The translations under genes were made by a program, and so were the position numbers. From contig JASMHC010000014.1 of NCBI GenBank assembly GCA_030750975.1, positions 248,001-312,000 of the forward strand: a stretch of 64,000 bases of DNA, in the 5' to 3' direction. Below are positions 17,321 to 25,448 of the stretch, piece by piece. The stretch is from Paracoccaceae bacterium (GTDB lineage Bacteria > Pseudomonadota > Alphaproteobacteria > Rhodobacterales > Rhodobacteraceae). The notes beneath the pieces are model-generated. The model saw only the letters and a list, made by a program, of their open reading frames with translations, made no database searches and had not been told where the DNA came from. Numbering within the stretch: the stretch's first letter is position 1; every line of letters begins with the position of its first letter.

Positions 17321-17892
17321 CCTTCGCCTGTGAAACCATGCCGCGCGCGATTCCGGCCCAGATGGCCGCCAGCTTCACCGCGTTGATCCCAACACTTGAG
17401 ACCGAGCGACTGACCCTGCGTGCCCCGACCCCCGCTGACTTTTCGCTCTATGCAGACATCATGTGCGGCCCCCGCAGTGATGGCATGGGTGGTCCCTATT
17501 CGCGTGAAGACGCGTGGTGGGATTTCGCCCAAATGGCCTCGGGCTGGGTGCTGCACGGGCATGGTGGTTGGGCCGTGACGACCAAAAACAAAGCCCTGAT
17601 CGGCTTTGCCCTCATCGGATTTGAACCGGGCGATCAAGAACCCGAACTTGGCTATCTCTTTGCCAAGAGTGCCGAAGGCAACGGCTATGCGACAGAAGCC
17701 GCTGGGGCCGTGAAGGCCTATGCCTTCAACGACCTTAGGCTGCCGACACTGGTCAGCTACATTACCATTGGAAACGCGCGCTCTGAACGTGTCGCCGAAC
17801 GTCTCGGTGCCACGAAACAGGGAACTTTAACTTACGGCGACGACACCCCTGTCTCGGTGTTTCGCCACCCCAACCCCAACGAGGTGCGCTGA
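17317..17892 (+). CDS. GNAT acetyltransferase, RimJ/RimL type (copy 2 of 3)
   Basis: A 191-residue paralogue of the flanking genes, with TLETERLTLRAPTPADFSLY near the N-terminus and LGYLFAKSAEGNGYATEAA at the CoA site. The first 15 residues (MTFACETMPRAIPAQ) have no counterpart in copy 1; an internal ATG at 17362 could be the real start, but the ATGA overlap with copy 1 supports 17317. It ends in TGATG with copy 3. Confidence 0.87.
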   Translation: MTFACETMPRAIPAQMAASFTALIPTLETERLTLRAPTPADFSLYADIMCGPRSDGMGGPYSREDAWWDFAQMASGWVLHGHGGWAVTTKNKALIGFALIGFEPGDQEPELGYLFAKSAEGNGYATEAAGAVKAYAFNDLRLPTLVSYITIGNARSERVAERLGATKQGTLTYGDDTPVSVFRHPNPNEVR

Positions 17893-18497
17893 TGGGACAT
17901 AGAGATATTCCGGTTCTGGAAACCAAACGGCTGGTTCTGCGCGGACCGGATCCGGACGACTACCCGAACTTCAAGGCGACATTCTCGAGCTATCGTTCAC
18001 GCTTCATGGGTGGCCCGCTCAGCCCCTATGAAACCTGGATGCTCTATGCCGCCGAAATCGGCCATTGGGAAATTCGCGGTTACGGCATGTGGATGATCCA
18101 CCTGAAGGAAACCGACGAAACCGTCGGTATGGCCGGTGGCTGGTTCCCCGCCCAATGGCCCGAACGTGAAATCGCATGGATCATCTGGCCGGATCAGGCC
18201 GGCAAGGGCTATGCGCTGGAAGCGACCGACCGTGTGCGGCTGTATTTCTACGAAGACCTCGGCTGGGACGGCGCCGTCTCATATGTCGATCCGAAAAATC
18301 TGGATTCGATCCGCCTTGCGGAACGGCTGGGTGCGGTGAAAGACAAATCGGCCCGCTCGGTGGATGGCAACGAAGCGTGTTATCGCCATCCCTCGCCCGA
18401 AGTGCTGCGCTCAAGCCAGATCGAAGACGGGATCGCGATGGAAATCGCCCATTATGCCGACCCGCTTTTCAAGCCGAAAGGATGGGCCATTGACTGA
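17892..18497 (+). CDS. GNAT acetyltransferase, RimJ/RimL type (copy 3 of 3)
   Basis: A 201-residue third paralogue (PVLETKRLVLRGPDPDDYPN, then WPEREIAWIIWPDQAGKGYA). It is closest to copy 1 in the CoA-site segment (WPEREI). The C-terminal 30 residues after the fold (SSQIEDGIAMEIAHYADPLF) are unique to this copy. The TGATG start overlap indicates coupling to copy 2. Confidence 0.87.
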   Translation: MGHRDIPVLETKRLVLRGPDPDDYPNFKATFSSYRSRFMGGPLSPYETWMLYAAEIGHWEIRGYGMWMIHLKETDETVGMAGGWFPAQWPEREIAWIIWPDQAGKGYALEATDRVRLYFYEDLGWDGAVSYVDPKNLDSIRLAERLGAVKDKSARSVDGNEACYRHPSPEVLRSSQIEDGIAMEIAHYADPLFKPKGWAID

Positions 18498-18569
18498 TCC
18501 ACGCATTTGCACCGTTTCGGCGTACAAATATTACAAATGTCAACAAACCAAGACACGAGAGACCACCGT

Positions 18570-18866
18570 ATGAGCGACGATACAGCCCGCGCTGCGGACA
18601 TCCTGAAAGACCACCGCGAAAGCATCGACCGGCTTGATGCAATCCTCGTCTATACCTTGGGCGAGCGGTTCAAGCACACGCAGGCCGTCGGCAAACTGAA
18701 GGCCGAACATGACCTGCCCCCGTCTGATCCGGCGCGGGAAGAAAAGCAAATCGCCCGTCTGGAGGATCTGGCACAACGCGCCGATCTCGACCCCGAATTC
18801 GCCAAGAATTTCCTGAATTTCATCATTCGGGAAGTGATCCAAAATCACAAGAAACATCAATCATAA
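18570..18866 (+). CDS. chorismate mutase, AroQ type
   Basis: Converts chorismate to prephenate at the head of Phe/Tyr synthesis. The 98-residue all-helical protein has the AroQ pattern: Arg in HRESIDRLDAILVYTLGERF, Lys in VGKLKAEHDLPPSDPAREE and the C-terminal helix FLNFIIREVIQNHKKHQ. The start MSDDTARAA at 18570 is preferred to upstream ATGs at 18507 and 18537. It lies before rpsP, an arrangement I have seen in other Rhodobacterales. Confidence 0.88.
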   Translation: MSDDTARAADILKDHRESIDRLDAILVYTLGERFKHTQAVGKLKAEHDLPPSDPAREEKQIARLEDLAQRADLDPEFAKNFLNFIIREVIQNHKKHQS

Positions 18867-18924
18867 CAAGGATGTATGACGGTTTAGAAACCGTCTGACA
18901 AAGCCAATCTAAGGAGAAACGCAA

Positions 18925-19317
18925 ATGGCTATCAAAATCCGTCTGGCCCGTGGTGGCTCGAAGAAACGCCCCTTCTACAGCATCGTTGCCGCCGATTCGC
19001 GCATGCCGCGCGATGGCCGCTTTATCGAAAAGCTGGGCACCTACAATCCGCTGCTGCCGAAAGACAGCGAAGAGCGTGTGAAAATGAACGCCGAGCGTGT
19101 TCAGTATTGGCTGGGCGAAGGCGCACAGGTCACTGACCGCGTATCGCGCATGTTGGAAGCCGCTGGAATCGTTGACAAAAAAGAGCGCAGCAACCCGAAA
19201 AAAGGCGAGCCTGGCCAGAAAGCCAAAGACCGCGCGGAAGAAAAAGCCGAAAAGGCAGCCGCCGCAGCAGAAGCCGCCGCCGCACCAGCGGAAGAAGCCG
19301 TCGCAGCCGACGAGTAA
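18925..19317 (+). CDS. rpsP: 30S ribosomal protein S16
   Basis: Binds 16S rRNA in the 30S body. The N-terminal [20 protein letters not shown] and [17 protein letters not shown] are canonical. The core ends near residue 85; the last 45 residues are a Lys/Glu/Ala-rich extension typical of alphaproteobacterial S16. The SD AAGGAGA is 7 bases upstream. It starts the rpsP-(46 aa)-rimM-(SRPBCC)-trmD transcription unit. Confidence 0.98.
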   Translation: MAIKIRLARGGSKKRPFYSIVAADSRMPRDGRFIEKLGTYNPLLPKDSEERVKMNAERVQYWLGEGAQVTDRVSRMLEAAGIVDKKERSNPKKGEPGQKAKDRAEEKAEKAAAAAEAAAAPAEEAVAADE

Positions 19318-19380
19318 TCTTCGCCCGATCAATCGGGGCCGCGGGATACCTGCGGCCCTGTCGCCCAAGGACTCCGCGTA

Positions 19381-19521
19381 TTGTTCCGACTTATCCGGCT
19401 GTTTTTCCTGTTGATTTTTGCAATGATCGCAGGCGTTCTCTATGAACGGAACATGCATGCAGACCGCTGCCTTGACCGGGGCGGAAAGGTCGATAACGGA
19501 ATTTGTGTTGGGGTAAAATGA
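19381..19521 (+). CDS. 46-residue membrane protein between rpsP and rimM (TTG start)
   Basis: A TTG start at 19381 with AAGGA nine bases upstream opens a 47-codon frame whose TGA (19519-19521) overlaps the rimM ATG at 19518 as ATGA. The product begins [20 protein letters not shown], a single membrane helix, followed by a short soluble tail with two cysteines ([19 protein letters not shown]). The tail would lie in the periplasm by the positive-inside rule and the cysteines could form a disulphide. I recall similar small proteins at this locus in other Rhodobacterales, but know no function. Confidence 0.75.
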   Translation: MFRLIRLFFLLIFAMIAGVLYERNMHADRCLDRGGKVDNGICVGVK

Positions 19522-20024
19522 TGGCTGATCTCATCTGCGTGGGCGCAATTGCCGGATCTTTCGGGGTTCATGGCGAAGTGCGGCTGAAAAGCTTTACCGC
19601 TGAACCAACCGCCATTGCCGACTATGCCCCTCTGACCACTGAAGATGGCAAAGACAGCTATTCCATCATCCTCACCCGCCCCATCAAAAACGGTTTCGCC
19701 GCCCGTCTGGGGGGCGTGAAAACGAAAGAGGATGCGGACGCCCTGAAAGGTGTAAAGCTTTATGCCAAAAGGGAAAAACTGCCTTCGCTGCCGGATGATG
19801 AATATTATTACTCCGACCTGATCGGCCTTGAAGTCTTTGACACCGGCGGAGCCTATTTGGGCCATGTGAAGGCTGTGATGAACCACGGCGCGGCGGACCT
19901 GCTTGAGCTTCAGGCCAAAGGGCAAGAGAACACGATTTTGCTTCCCTTCACGCGCGACGTGGTGCCGACAGTTGATCTGCACGGCGGCCGGATCGTCGCG
20001 GACCCGCCCGAAGGGCTGACCTGA
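19518..20024 (+). CDS. rimM: ribosome maturation factor RimM
   Basis: Assists 30S head assembly and 16S processing, binding S19. About 168 residues: an N-terminal beta barrel ([20 protein letters not shown]) and a C-terminal PRC-barrel domain ([21 protein letters not shown] to [16 protein letters not shown]). The ATG at 19518 is coupled to the small gene before it; a second ATG follows at 19521 and either may be used. Confidence 0.96.
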   Translation: MMADLICVGAIAGSFGVHGEVRLKSFTAEPTAIADYAPLTTEDGKDSYSIILTRPIKNGFAARLGGVKTKEDADALKGVKLYAKREKLPSLPDDEYYYSDLIGLEVFDTGGAYLGHVKAVMNHGAADLLELQAKGQENTILLPFTRDVVPTVDLHGGRIVADPPEGLT

Positions 20025-20078
20025 CAAAGATTGACCGGACCACGGCGATGGCGCACCCTGACGAAAAAGGAGCGCGCC

Positions 20079-20513
20079 ATGAAATACTCGACTGACATTG
20101 ACATCTCTGTCCCGCGCGACCGCGTGGTCGCATTGTTTTCCGATCCCGATACGGTCTCGGAATGGCAGGAAAGCTTTATCCGGATGGACTATGTTTCGGG
20201 CGAACTTGGGCAGGCCGGCAATGTCCATAATCTTGTGCACAAGATGGGCCGGCGCGAAATGGTGATGAAGGAAACCATCCTCACGAACGATCTGCCCGAT
20301 TTTTTCTCGGCCACTTACGAAGCCGGAAGTGTCTGGAATATCGTCGAAAATACATTCACCGACACCGCCGATGGCGGCACGCATTGGCACATCGACACCG
20401 AATTCCGCTGCAAGGGCTTTATGAAAATCATGACGATGGTGATGCCCGGAATGTTCAAAAAGCAGACCACGAAGATGATGGTGGATTTCAAATCCTGGGC
20501 AGAAAGCCTCTGA
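20079..20513 (+). CDS. SRPBCC-family protein
   Basis: A 144-residue START/Bet v1-like lipid- or ligand-binding fold: N-terminal strand MKYSTDIDISVPRDRVVALF, the GTHWHIDTEFRCKGFMKIM strand pair and the long C-terminal helix (QTTKMMVDFKSWAES). The SD AAAAAGGAG precedes the ATG at 20079; the longer frame from 20031 is rejected. Its place between rimM and trmD suggests co-transcription with ribosomal functions, but no such role is known. Confidence 0.82.
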   Translation: MKYSTDIDISVPRDRVVALFSDPDTVSEWQESFIRMDYVSGELGQAGNVHNLVHKMGRREMVMKETILTNDLPDFFSATYEAGSVWNIVENTFTDTADGGTHWHIDTEFRCKGFMKIMTMVMPGMFKKQTTKMMVDFKSWAESL

Positions 20514-20570
20514 CCCTTGCCCTATCCTTGGGTGGGACGGTAGAACGCGCCATCTGACCCGAGGCACCCC

Positions 20571-21347
20571 ATGACCGACATACCCAAATCCTTTGGCCGC
20601 AAATCCATCACGGTTTCGCATAAACCGCGCGATCTGATGGAGGAAAAAAATCTGGTCGGCATTTGGACCGCCCGAATTATCACCCTGTTTCCAAACGCTT
20701 TTCCCGGCGTTCTGGGCGAAAGCCTGACCGGCCGCGCGTTAAAGGACCGGCTTTGGCAGCTGGAAACCACCGATCTGCGCGCCTTTGGCATCGGCAAACA
20801 CCGCAACGTCGATGACACCCCCGCAGGCGGCGGCGCGGGCATGGTGCTGCGCGCCGATGTGGTCGGCCCGGCGATAGACGAGGCGATGAAGGGCGCAGGC
20901 GGGCAATGGCCCATCATCTACCTGTCACCACGCGGCAAACCCTTTGATCAGGCCATGGCCCGGTCATGGGCCGGATGCGACGGCATCACCATGCTCTGCG
21001 GCCGGTTCGAGGGCGTCGATGAGCGGGTGCTGGAACACTACAATGTGCAAGAGGTCTCGCTTGGAGATTTCGTGCTGACCGGAGGCGAGATCGCCGCCCA
21101 AGCCATGATCGACGCCACGGTTCGTTTGATCCCCGGTGTGCTGGGCAATGAGGCCTCGACCGAGGAAGAAAGCCACGCGAACGGCTTGCTGGAGCATCCG
21201 CAATATACGCGACCCGCTGAGTGGAAAGGCCGCCCGATCCCCGAGGTTTTGATGTCAGGCCACCACGGCAAGATCGAAGAATGGCGGCGGGAGATGAGCG
21301 AAAAGATTACGCGCGAAAGACGACCGGATATGTGGGGTAGGAAGTAG
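20571..21347 (+). CDS. trmD: tRNA (guanine-37-N1)-methyltransferase TrmD, altered C-terminus
   Basis: Methylates G37 of tRNAs with SAM bound in a trefoil knot. The catalytic core begins at IWTARIITLFPNAFPGVL and carries DDTPAGGGAGMVLR, CGRFEGVDERVLEH and the knot VSLGDFVLTGGEIAA. A 30-residue N-terminal extension with its own GAGG site is present. The last codons (MWGRK, stop at 21345-21347) lie at the junction of a 216-bp insertion; the second copy of the 40-bp direct repeat restores an older reading ...MWAKRDLG-stop at 21606. The enzyme should still work because only a few terminal residues changed. Confidence 0.95.
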   Translation: MTDIPKSFGRKSITVSHKPRDLMEEKNLVGIWTARIITLFPNAFPGVLGESLTGRALKDRLWQLETTDLRAFGIGKHRNVDDTPAGGGAGMVLRADVVGPAIDEAMKGAGGQWPIIYLSPRGKPFDQAMARSWAGCDGITMLCGRFEGVDERVLEHYNVQEVSLGDFVLTGGEIAAQAMIDATVRLIPGVLGNEASTEEESHANGLLEHPQYTRPAEWKGRPIPEVLMSGHHGKIEEWRREMSEKITRERRPDMWGRK

Positions 21348-21592
21348 GGTAAGGGTCCATCCGGCAAGTATCATAACGAAGCCGCGCGAGCGCCTGCCCG
21401 TGGGGTGGCGCAAGAACCTTCTCTGATCTCGATTTATCCCGCCAAACACTTCCCGCCCCGTCCAACCGGCGCTGGCTCACCAAAGCGCCAGCCCGTCGGG
21501 GCGGGCAGGCGCTCGCGCGGCGGGCTTCGCCCTTGTTCCGCGCCACGAGTTAAGCGAAAAGATTACGCGCGAAAGACGACCGGATATGTGGG
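21297..21592. mobile_element. 216-bp inverted-repeat element in the 3' end of trmD, flanked by 40-bp direct repeats
   Basis: Two identical 40-bp copies of the trmD 3' end (21297-21336 and 21553-21592) enclose 216 bp. The inserted DNA has a perfect 20-bp inverted repeat (21381-21400 GCCGCGCGAGCGCCTGCCCG and 21502-21521), with a second nested stem CCCGCCCCG / CGGGGCGGG. It contains no plausible gene. It may be a non-autonomous palindromic element, but a 40-bp target duplication is unusually long for transposition, so replication slippage or recombination is also possible. Confidence 0.7.
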
Positions 21593-21713
21593 CGAAGCGC
21601 GATCTGGGATAATTTCCGCCCAAAAACATTTGCAACCCTTGCTGCCACAACCACAATCATGCATTAGCTAAAGGTGAATACTTCGAGCTAAAATTATTAC
21701 AGGAAATGGCATA

Positions 21714-23192
21714 ATGCGACGTCTTGTTGTTCTGATCGGCGTTTTATTTGCCCTTTCCGGCTGCATCGACACCACCCTTTCGCCATCCAGCTATTCGGTA
21801 TCCTTTCCCGATACCACGTTTGACAGTTCGACCAGTACTCAGGTCATTCCGTCAGGCCAGTCGAGCTTTCGGATCCAAATCACATTCGGTGAACCCATTA
21901 CCGGCTTCGAGGCTTCGGATCTTGTAATCGATGGTGGCACCATAACAAGTTTCAGCTCAAACGCCGAAGGGACAGTTCACATCATTGATGTCGATGTTGA
22001 TGTCAGCAACCAGCCCGCCGTGATTACCTTTGATTTCGTCGGTTCGATCGACGCGGCATTCGGCGCAAGCTGGTCGCCCGATATTTCGGGATCGTTTGCC
22101 TATGATGATCTGTACCCGACCATGACCGTGACTTATCCGGACACGACCTTCGACGCCTCTGTTTCGGCTCAGGTAATTCCCGCCGGAGGAAGTGAATTCA
22201 CGCTTTCTATTGAGTTCAGCGAAGCAATTACCGGCTTTGACACCTCAGACCTGACCGTCACCGGCGGCACGGCCACGCAAGTATCCTCAAGCTCGGTTGA
22301 CACGGTGTGGACCGTCACGGTTCAGCCCGATCTTACGCAGCAACCAAGTGACATCGTCGTCGAAATGACCGGCACGGTCCAAACCGGTTGGGGTCTGGAA
22401 TGGAGGCCGGTTATCACTGCGACATTTGCATATCCTGCCAGCGGTTTCACATTCTCGGAGCGCCAGAACGACACCAACGATGATTGGGGCGTGACCCGAA
22501 CAAACAGCGACACGGATACGGCGGTTGTGTATTCTCCAACCTATGCAACGACATTGGCGAATGGCGTTCTTGCCGGAGCCGTTGAATTGAGCGCGGCCGA
22601 TCTGATGAATTCCACCGAAATGGAGCTTGTCCAGGTCAATATGGAGGGTGGCGTATCGTCCTATCGAGGTACAATTCAAATCGGGGACGAGGTCTATAGC
22701 GCCGAAATGCACGTTACGGCGTCTGGTGCCCATAACTTGCGGATTTTTGATCCTGAAAGGATTTTGATCGCAAGAGGGCCAGAATATACCGGCAGTCTTG
22801 TCGGAACATTCAATTATACCGGTGTCCTGACCGCCACAGAATACGCAAGCAGTTCCGAAACCTGGCTTGAAGGCGATTTCACACTAACAGCTGACTTCAC
22901 AAATAACAGCTTTACGATTTCAGACGGTCCAAGCCAGACTGACGCATTTTCGCTTCTTGGTTTCGGAGTATTGGACAGCACCACCGGAACGATCGCTTCG
23001 GATACCATGAGTCTGCTTCCCGGTGATCAGGCAGACCTATTCGCACTTGATCCGGTATTCGTAGTTGCATTCGGAAATATCCAAGGTGACGGAACCGATG
23101 TTTCCGGGCTTTTCTATTCGGATGATGGGATTGACCTTCATTACACCGGATCAACCGGACAATATGTCGGTGCATTCGTTGGCTCGCAGTGA
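21714..23192 (+). CDS. surface lipoprotein with two Big_12-like Ig domains and a TbpB-like C-terminal barrel
   Basis: The 492-residue protein has a lipoprotein signal (MRRLVVLIGVLFALSGC; lipid on Cys17). Two repeats of about 105 residues follow (residues about 24-125 and 130-240). Each has the pattern FPDTTFD...F.I..FSEPITGFEASDL, as in bacterial Ig-like Big_12 domains. The C-terminal 220 residues are strand-rich and end DLHYTGSTGQYVGAFVGSQ, resembling the small beta-barrels of TbpB/factor-H-binding-type lipoproteins. Base composition is less GC-rich than in the ribosomal neighbours. It overlaps the next gene by about 29 bases, and that partner looks like a Slam protein. The ligand is unknown. 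Confidence 0.75.
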   Translation: MRRLVVLIGVLFALSGCIDTTLSPSSYSVSFPDTTFDSSTSTQVIPSGQSSFRIQITFGEPITGFEASDLVIDGGTITSFSSNAEGTVHIIDVDVDVSNQPAVITFDFVGSIDAAFGASWSPDISGSFAYDDLYPTMTVTYPDTTFDASVSAQVIPAGGSEFTLSIEFSEAITGFDTSDLTVTGGTATQVSSSSVDTVWTVTVQPDLTQQPSDIVVEMTGTVQTGWGLEWRPVITATFAYPASGFTFSERQNDTNDDWGVTRTNSDTDTAVVYSPTYATTLANGVLAGAVELSAADLMNSTEMELVQVNMEGGVSSYRGTIQIGDEVYSAEMHVTASGAHNLRIFDPERILIARGPEYTGSLVGTFNYTGVLTATEYASSSETWLEGDFTLTADFTNNSFTISDGPSQTDAFSLLGFGVLDSTTGTIASDTMSLLPGDQADLFALDPVFVVAFGNIQGDGTDVSGLFYSDDGIDLHYTGSTGQYVGAFVGSQ

Positions 23193-24225
23193 TCCGGCCA
23201 AGTCTGCCACCAAAGGATTTTTCTCAAATCCATGGGTCGGCCTGTCATTTATCCTTCTGTGTTTGCCGGTTGCCGTTCTGGCCGATATCGACAGGCTGGG
23301 CGTTTATGCAAAGCTCAAATCCGTTGAGGCGACGATCGTAAGCGGCGGGGTCGCGTCAGAGATTGACGCGATGGCACAAACAATCGGGTTTGGTTCCGTG
23401 GGGCGGACGACCACAAACGTCACGCTTAGGCCGGATATCTCGTACAACTCAAACATAAACGGAGGGAACCCCGCGAAACCGTTGGAAGTCGGCGGGCTGG
23501 TTTTTAACGGCGATCCGGCACTCTTTCGAAAAGAGGGAATGGTTTACGGCCTAAACACTGCCCTGAGCGCCCGCACGATCTATGACCACGGGCGCTATCT
23601 GGATGCCACGCTGCGGCTTGGCTATGCGCAAAGTCTCGAACATCAAATTGGAATTCTAAGCGGGACATTGGACATTTGCAGCGTCAATCACCTTAAGAAT
23701 TGGTGGTATCTCGACCTATGCGCCGAGCTTGGCATGACCGAGCGCGAGCTTCAAAATAACCGGACAATCAACCAGACCGTTTCGATTTCGAAATTTCTCG
23801 GGTCCGGTCCCGAGGCATATTCAAAACTCAGCCTTGGCTTAAAACAATATGATTCAGGCACATACCAGCAGACCCAGCTAGTGCTTGATCTCGATACCAT
23901 ATTTCAGAACGGAAAGGCGGCGTCGGTCGGTTTGGTCTTGGGTGAAAGCGTGACTGGTACGCTTGCCGCAACGTTTTCAGTTTCTGCGGACTATTCTACA
24001 CGGCTGGCCAATCGCCCGATCCGATACGCCGCCACGTTCAGGCAGGACACGGGCGGATTGGTTCTTGGATACCCCAGGGAAGACAATAGCCTTTCGGTAA
24101 GCGCGTCCCTTCCCATATGGCGCAATATCAACGCCTCAATCGGCTTTACCGCGACCGACAGCTCAATCGATCACTTCGATGCGGCCTCTCCCGTAATCGG
24201 GCTTGGTTTTGCCTCGTTATTTTAG
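23164..24225 (+). CDS. outer-membrane beta-barrel, Slam-like (SlipAM/DUF560-type), without TPR domain
   Basis: About 353 residues with a signal peptide (GLSFILLCLPVAVLA) after an unusual 25-residue basic N-terminus, then 12-14 amphipathic strands, and a C-terminal Phe (IGLGFASLF) as in BAM substrates. The early segment LRPDISYNSNINGGNP resembles the start of Slam barrels, which export surface lipoproteins. Canonical Slams have an N-terminal TPR domain, which is absent here. The start at 23164 overlaps the lipoprotein gene, implying coupling. The alternative is an unrelated porin-like barrel. Confidence 0.6.
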   Translation: MSVHSLARSDPAKSATKGFFSNPWVGLSFILLCLPVAVLADIDRLGVYAKLKSVEATIVSGGVASEIDAMAQTIGFGSVGRTTTNVTLRPDISYNSNINGGNPAKPLEVGGLVFNGDPALFRKEGMVYGLNTALSARTIYDHGRYLDATLRLGYAQSLEHQIGILSGTLDICSVNHLKNWWYLDLCAELGMTERELQNNRTINQTVSISKFLGSGPEAYSKLSLGLKQYDSGTYQQTQLVLDLDTIFQNGKAASVGLVLGESVTGTLAATFSVSADYSTRLANRPIRYAATFRQDTGGLVLGYPREDNSLSVSASLPIWRNINASIGFTATDSSIDHFDAASPVIGLGFASLF

Positions 24226-24238
24226 GCCGCCAGACGGG

Positions 24239-24288
24239 CGAACGGGGCTTGTATAGTTCTGCCATCCCCCCTATACACCGCCCGTTCG
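24239..24288. promoter_or_regulatory. strong two-part hairpin between the barrel gene and rplS
   Basis: Outer stem CGAACGGG / CCCGTTCG and inner stem TGTATAG / CTATACA enclose a 14-base loop. There is no immediate T run, so a simple terminator is not obvious. It lies at the start of a 264-bp leader of rplS and could be a terminator of the accessory pair, an attenuator or an RNA element. Confidence 0.55.
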
Positions 24289-24489
24289 CAGCCGGAATCG
24301 GCCCCGCGGACCCTTTTTGTTTTGGCGCATCCGGTTTTCTTCAACACGGCCAGCCATCCGAAAAGGCCCAAAGCAACGACGACCTGACCTTTTGCGGGCG
24401 CCTATGGCGGACCCGGTGAAGACAAAAAGCTCTAAGGCGGCAGCAACACTTCGCGGGTTAAACCGTGAGCAAAGATAGGAGCGTATCAG

Positions 24490-24876
24490 ATGGACCTGAT
24501 CGCACAGCTCGAGGCGGAACAGATTGCCGCCCTGGGGAAAGACATCCCCGATTTCAAAGCCGGAGACACGATCCGTGTCGGCTTCAAAGTGACCGAAGGG
24601 TCACGCAGCCGTGTTCAGAACTATGAAGGTGTCTGCATCAGCCGCAAAAACGGCAACGGCATCGCCGGTTCGTTCACCGTTCGCAAAATCTCGTTTGGCG
24701 AAGGCGTGGAACGTGTATTCCCGCTTTATTCGACCAATATCGACAGCATCACCGTCGTGCGCCGTGGCCGTGTCCGCCGCTCGAAGCTCTATTACCTGCG
24801 GTCGCGTCGCGGCAAATCGGCCCGTATCGCAGAGCAGACCAACTATCGCGCGCCGAAATCCGGCGCCACAAGCTAA
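24490..24876 (+). CDS. rplS: 50S ribosomal protein L19
   Basis: Located at the 30S-50S interface. The 128-residue protein has the canonical segments [31 protein letters not shown] and [14 protein letters not shown]. The SD TAGGAG precedes the ATG. In relatives rplS usually follows trmD directly; here about 3.1 kb of accessory DNA separates them. rpmE follows after 11 bases. Confidence 0.98.
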   Translation: MDLIAQLEAEQIAALGKDIPDFKAGDTIRVGFKVTEGSRSRVQNYEGVCISRKNGNGIAGSFTVRKISFGEGVERVFPLYSTNIDSITVVRRGRVRRSKLYYLRSRRGKSARIAEQTNYRAPKSGATS

Positions 24877-24887
24877 GGACGGACGAA

Positions 24888-25109
24888 ATGAAAAAAGACA
24901 TCCATCCCGATTACCACTTCATCGACGTCAAGATGACCGACGGCACCATCGTCAAGATGCGGTCGACCTGGGGCAACGAAGGCGACACGCTGGCGCTTGA
25001 TATTGACCCGACCGTTCACCCGGCATGGACTGGTGGCGGCACCCGCCTGATGGACGCTGGCGGCCGTGTCTCGAAGTTCAAGAAGAAATACGAAGGTCTG
25101 GGCTTCTAA
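24888..25109 (+). CDS. rpmE: 50S ribosomal protein L31
   Basis: A 73-residue L31 starting [19 protein letters not shown] with the conserved [21 protein letters not shown] segment. The four zinc-binding Cys of C+ L31 are absent, so this is the zinc-free (C-) form. Its TAA stop coincides with the left end of the 116-bp repeat element (25107). Confidence 0.97.
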   Translation: MKKDIHPDYHFIDVKMTDGTIVKMRSTWGNEGDTLALDIDPTVHPAWTGGGTRLMDAGGRVSKFKKKYEGLGF

Positions 25110-25222
25110 AGCGTCCTGCCAAAAACCTGAATCACGGGTTTGTGGCAGGGCGCCCACAACAGTTGATGGGTCTTGCAGCGTCCGGCCTTTCCCCTGACTC
25201 AGGTTAAAGGTCGGACGCTTTA
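25107..25222. mobile_element. 116-bp MITE-like element, copy 1 (10-bp terminal inverted repeats)
   Basis: The ends are perfect inverted repeats TAAAGCGTCC / GGACGCTTTA. Inside are two hairpins, CCTGCCAAAAACC...GGTTTGTGGCAGG and GCGTCCGGCCTTT...AAAGGTCGGACGC, joined by a linker. A second copy in the opposite orientation begins at 63902, with 4 differences in the 99 bases visible there. No coding capacity. The left end supplies the rpmE stop codon. No transposase is nearby. Confidence 0.85.
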
Positions 25223-25295
25223 ATCCCAATCTTCATCGTTTCTGCAAAAACGCCGCGCCACTCTGGTTGCGGCGCTTTTCTTTGCCCGGTCCTGC

Positions 25296-25361
25296 ATTTC
25301 TTTTGTCTCAAAATATCCAGGGGGTGAGGCGCATATGCGCCGAGGGGGCAGCGCCCCCTTC
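25296..25361 (+). repeat. twin-hairpin intergenic repeat, copy 1
   Basis: A conserved head (CTCAAAATATCCAGGGGGTGA) is followed by the 14-bp palindrome GGCGCATATGCGCC and by the stem AGGGGGC / GCCCCCT. The same three-part order is found at 29276-29346. It lies in the leader of mipZ; an in-frame extension of mipZ into it (from 25335) is therefore not credible. Confidence 0.65.
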
Positions 25362-25448
25362 ATAAAACTGCTTGAAGTGAATGCAGATTTCCCCTTGCGA
25401 AGACCCCTCAAGACCGTTCAAAAGCATGTAAGAACAAAGGGGACGGAT

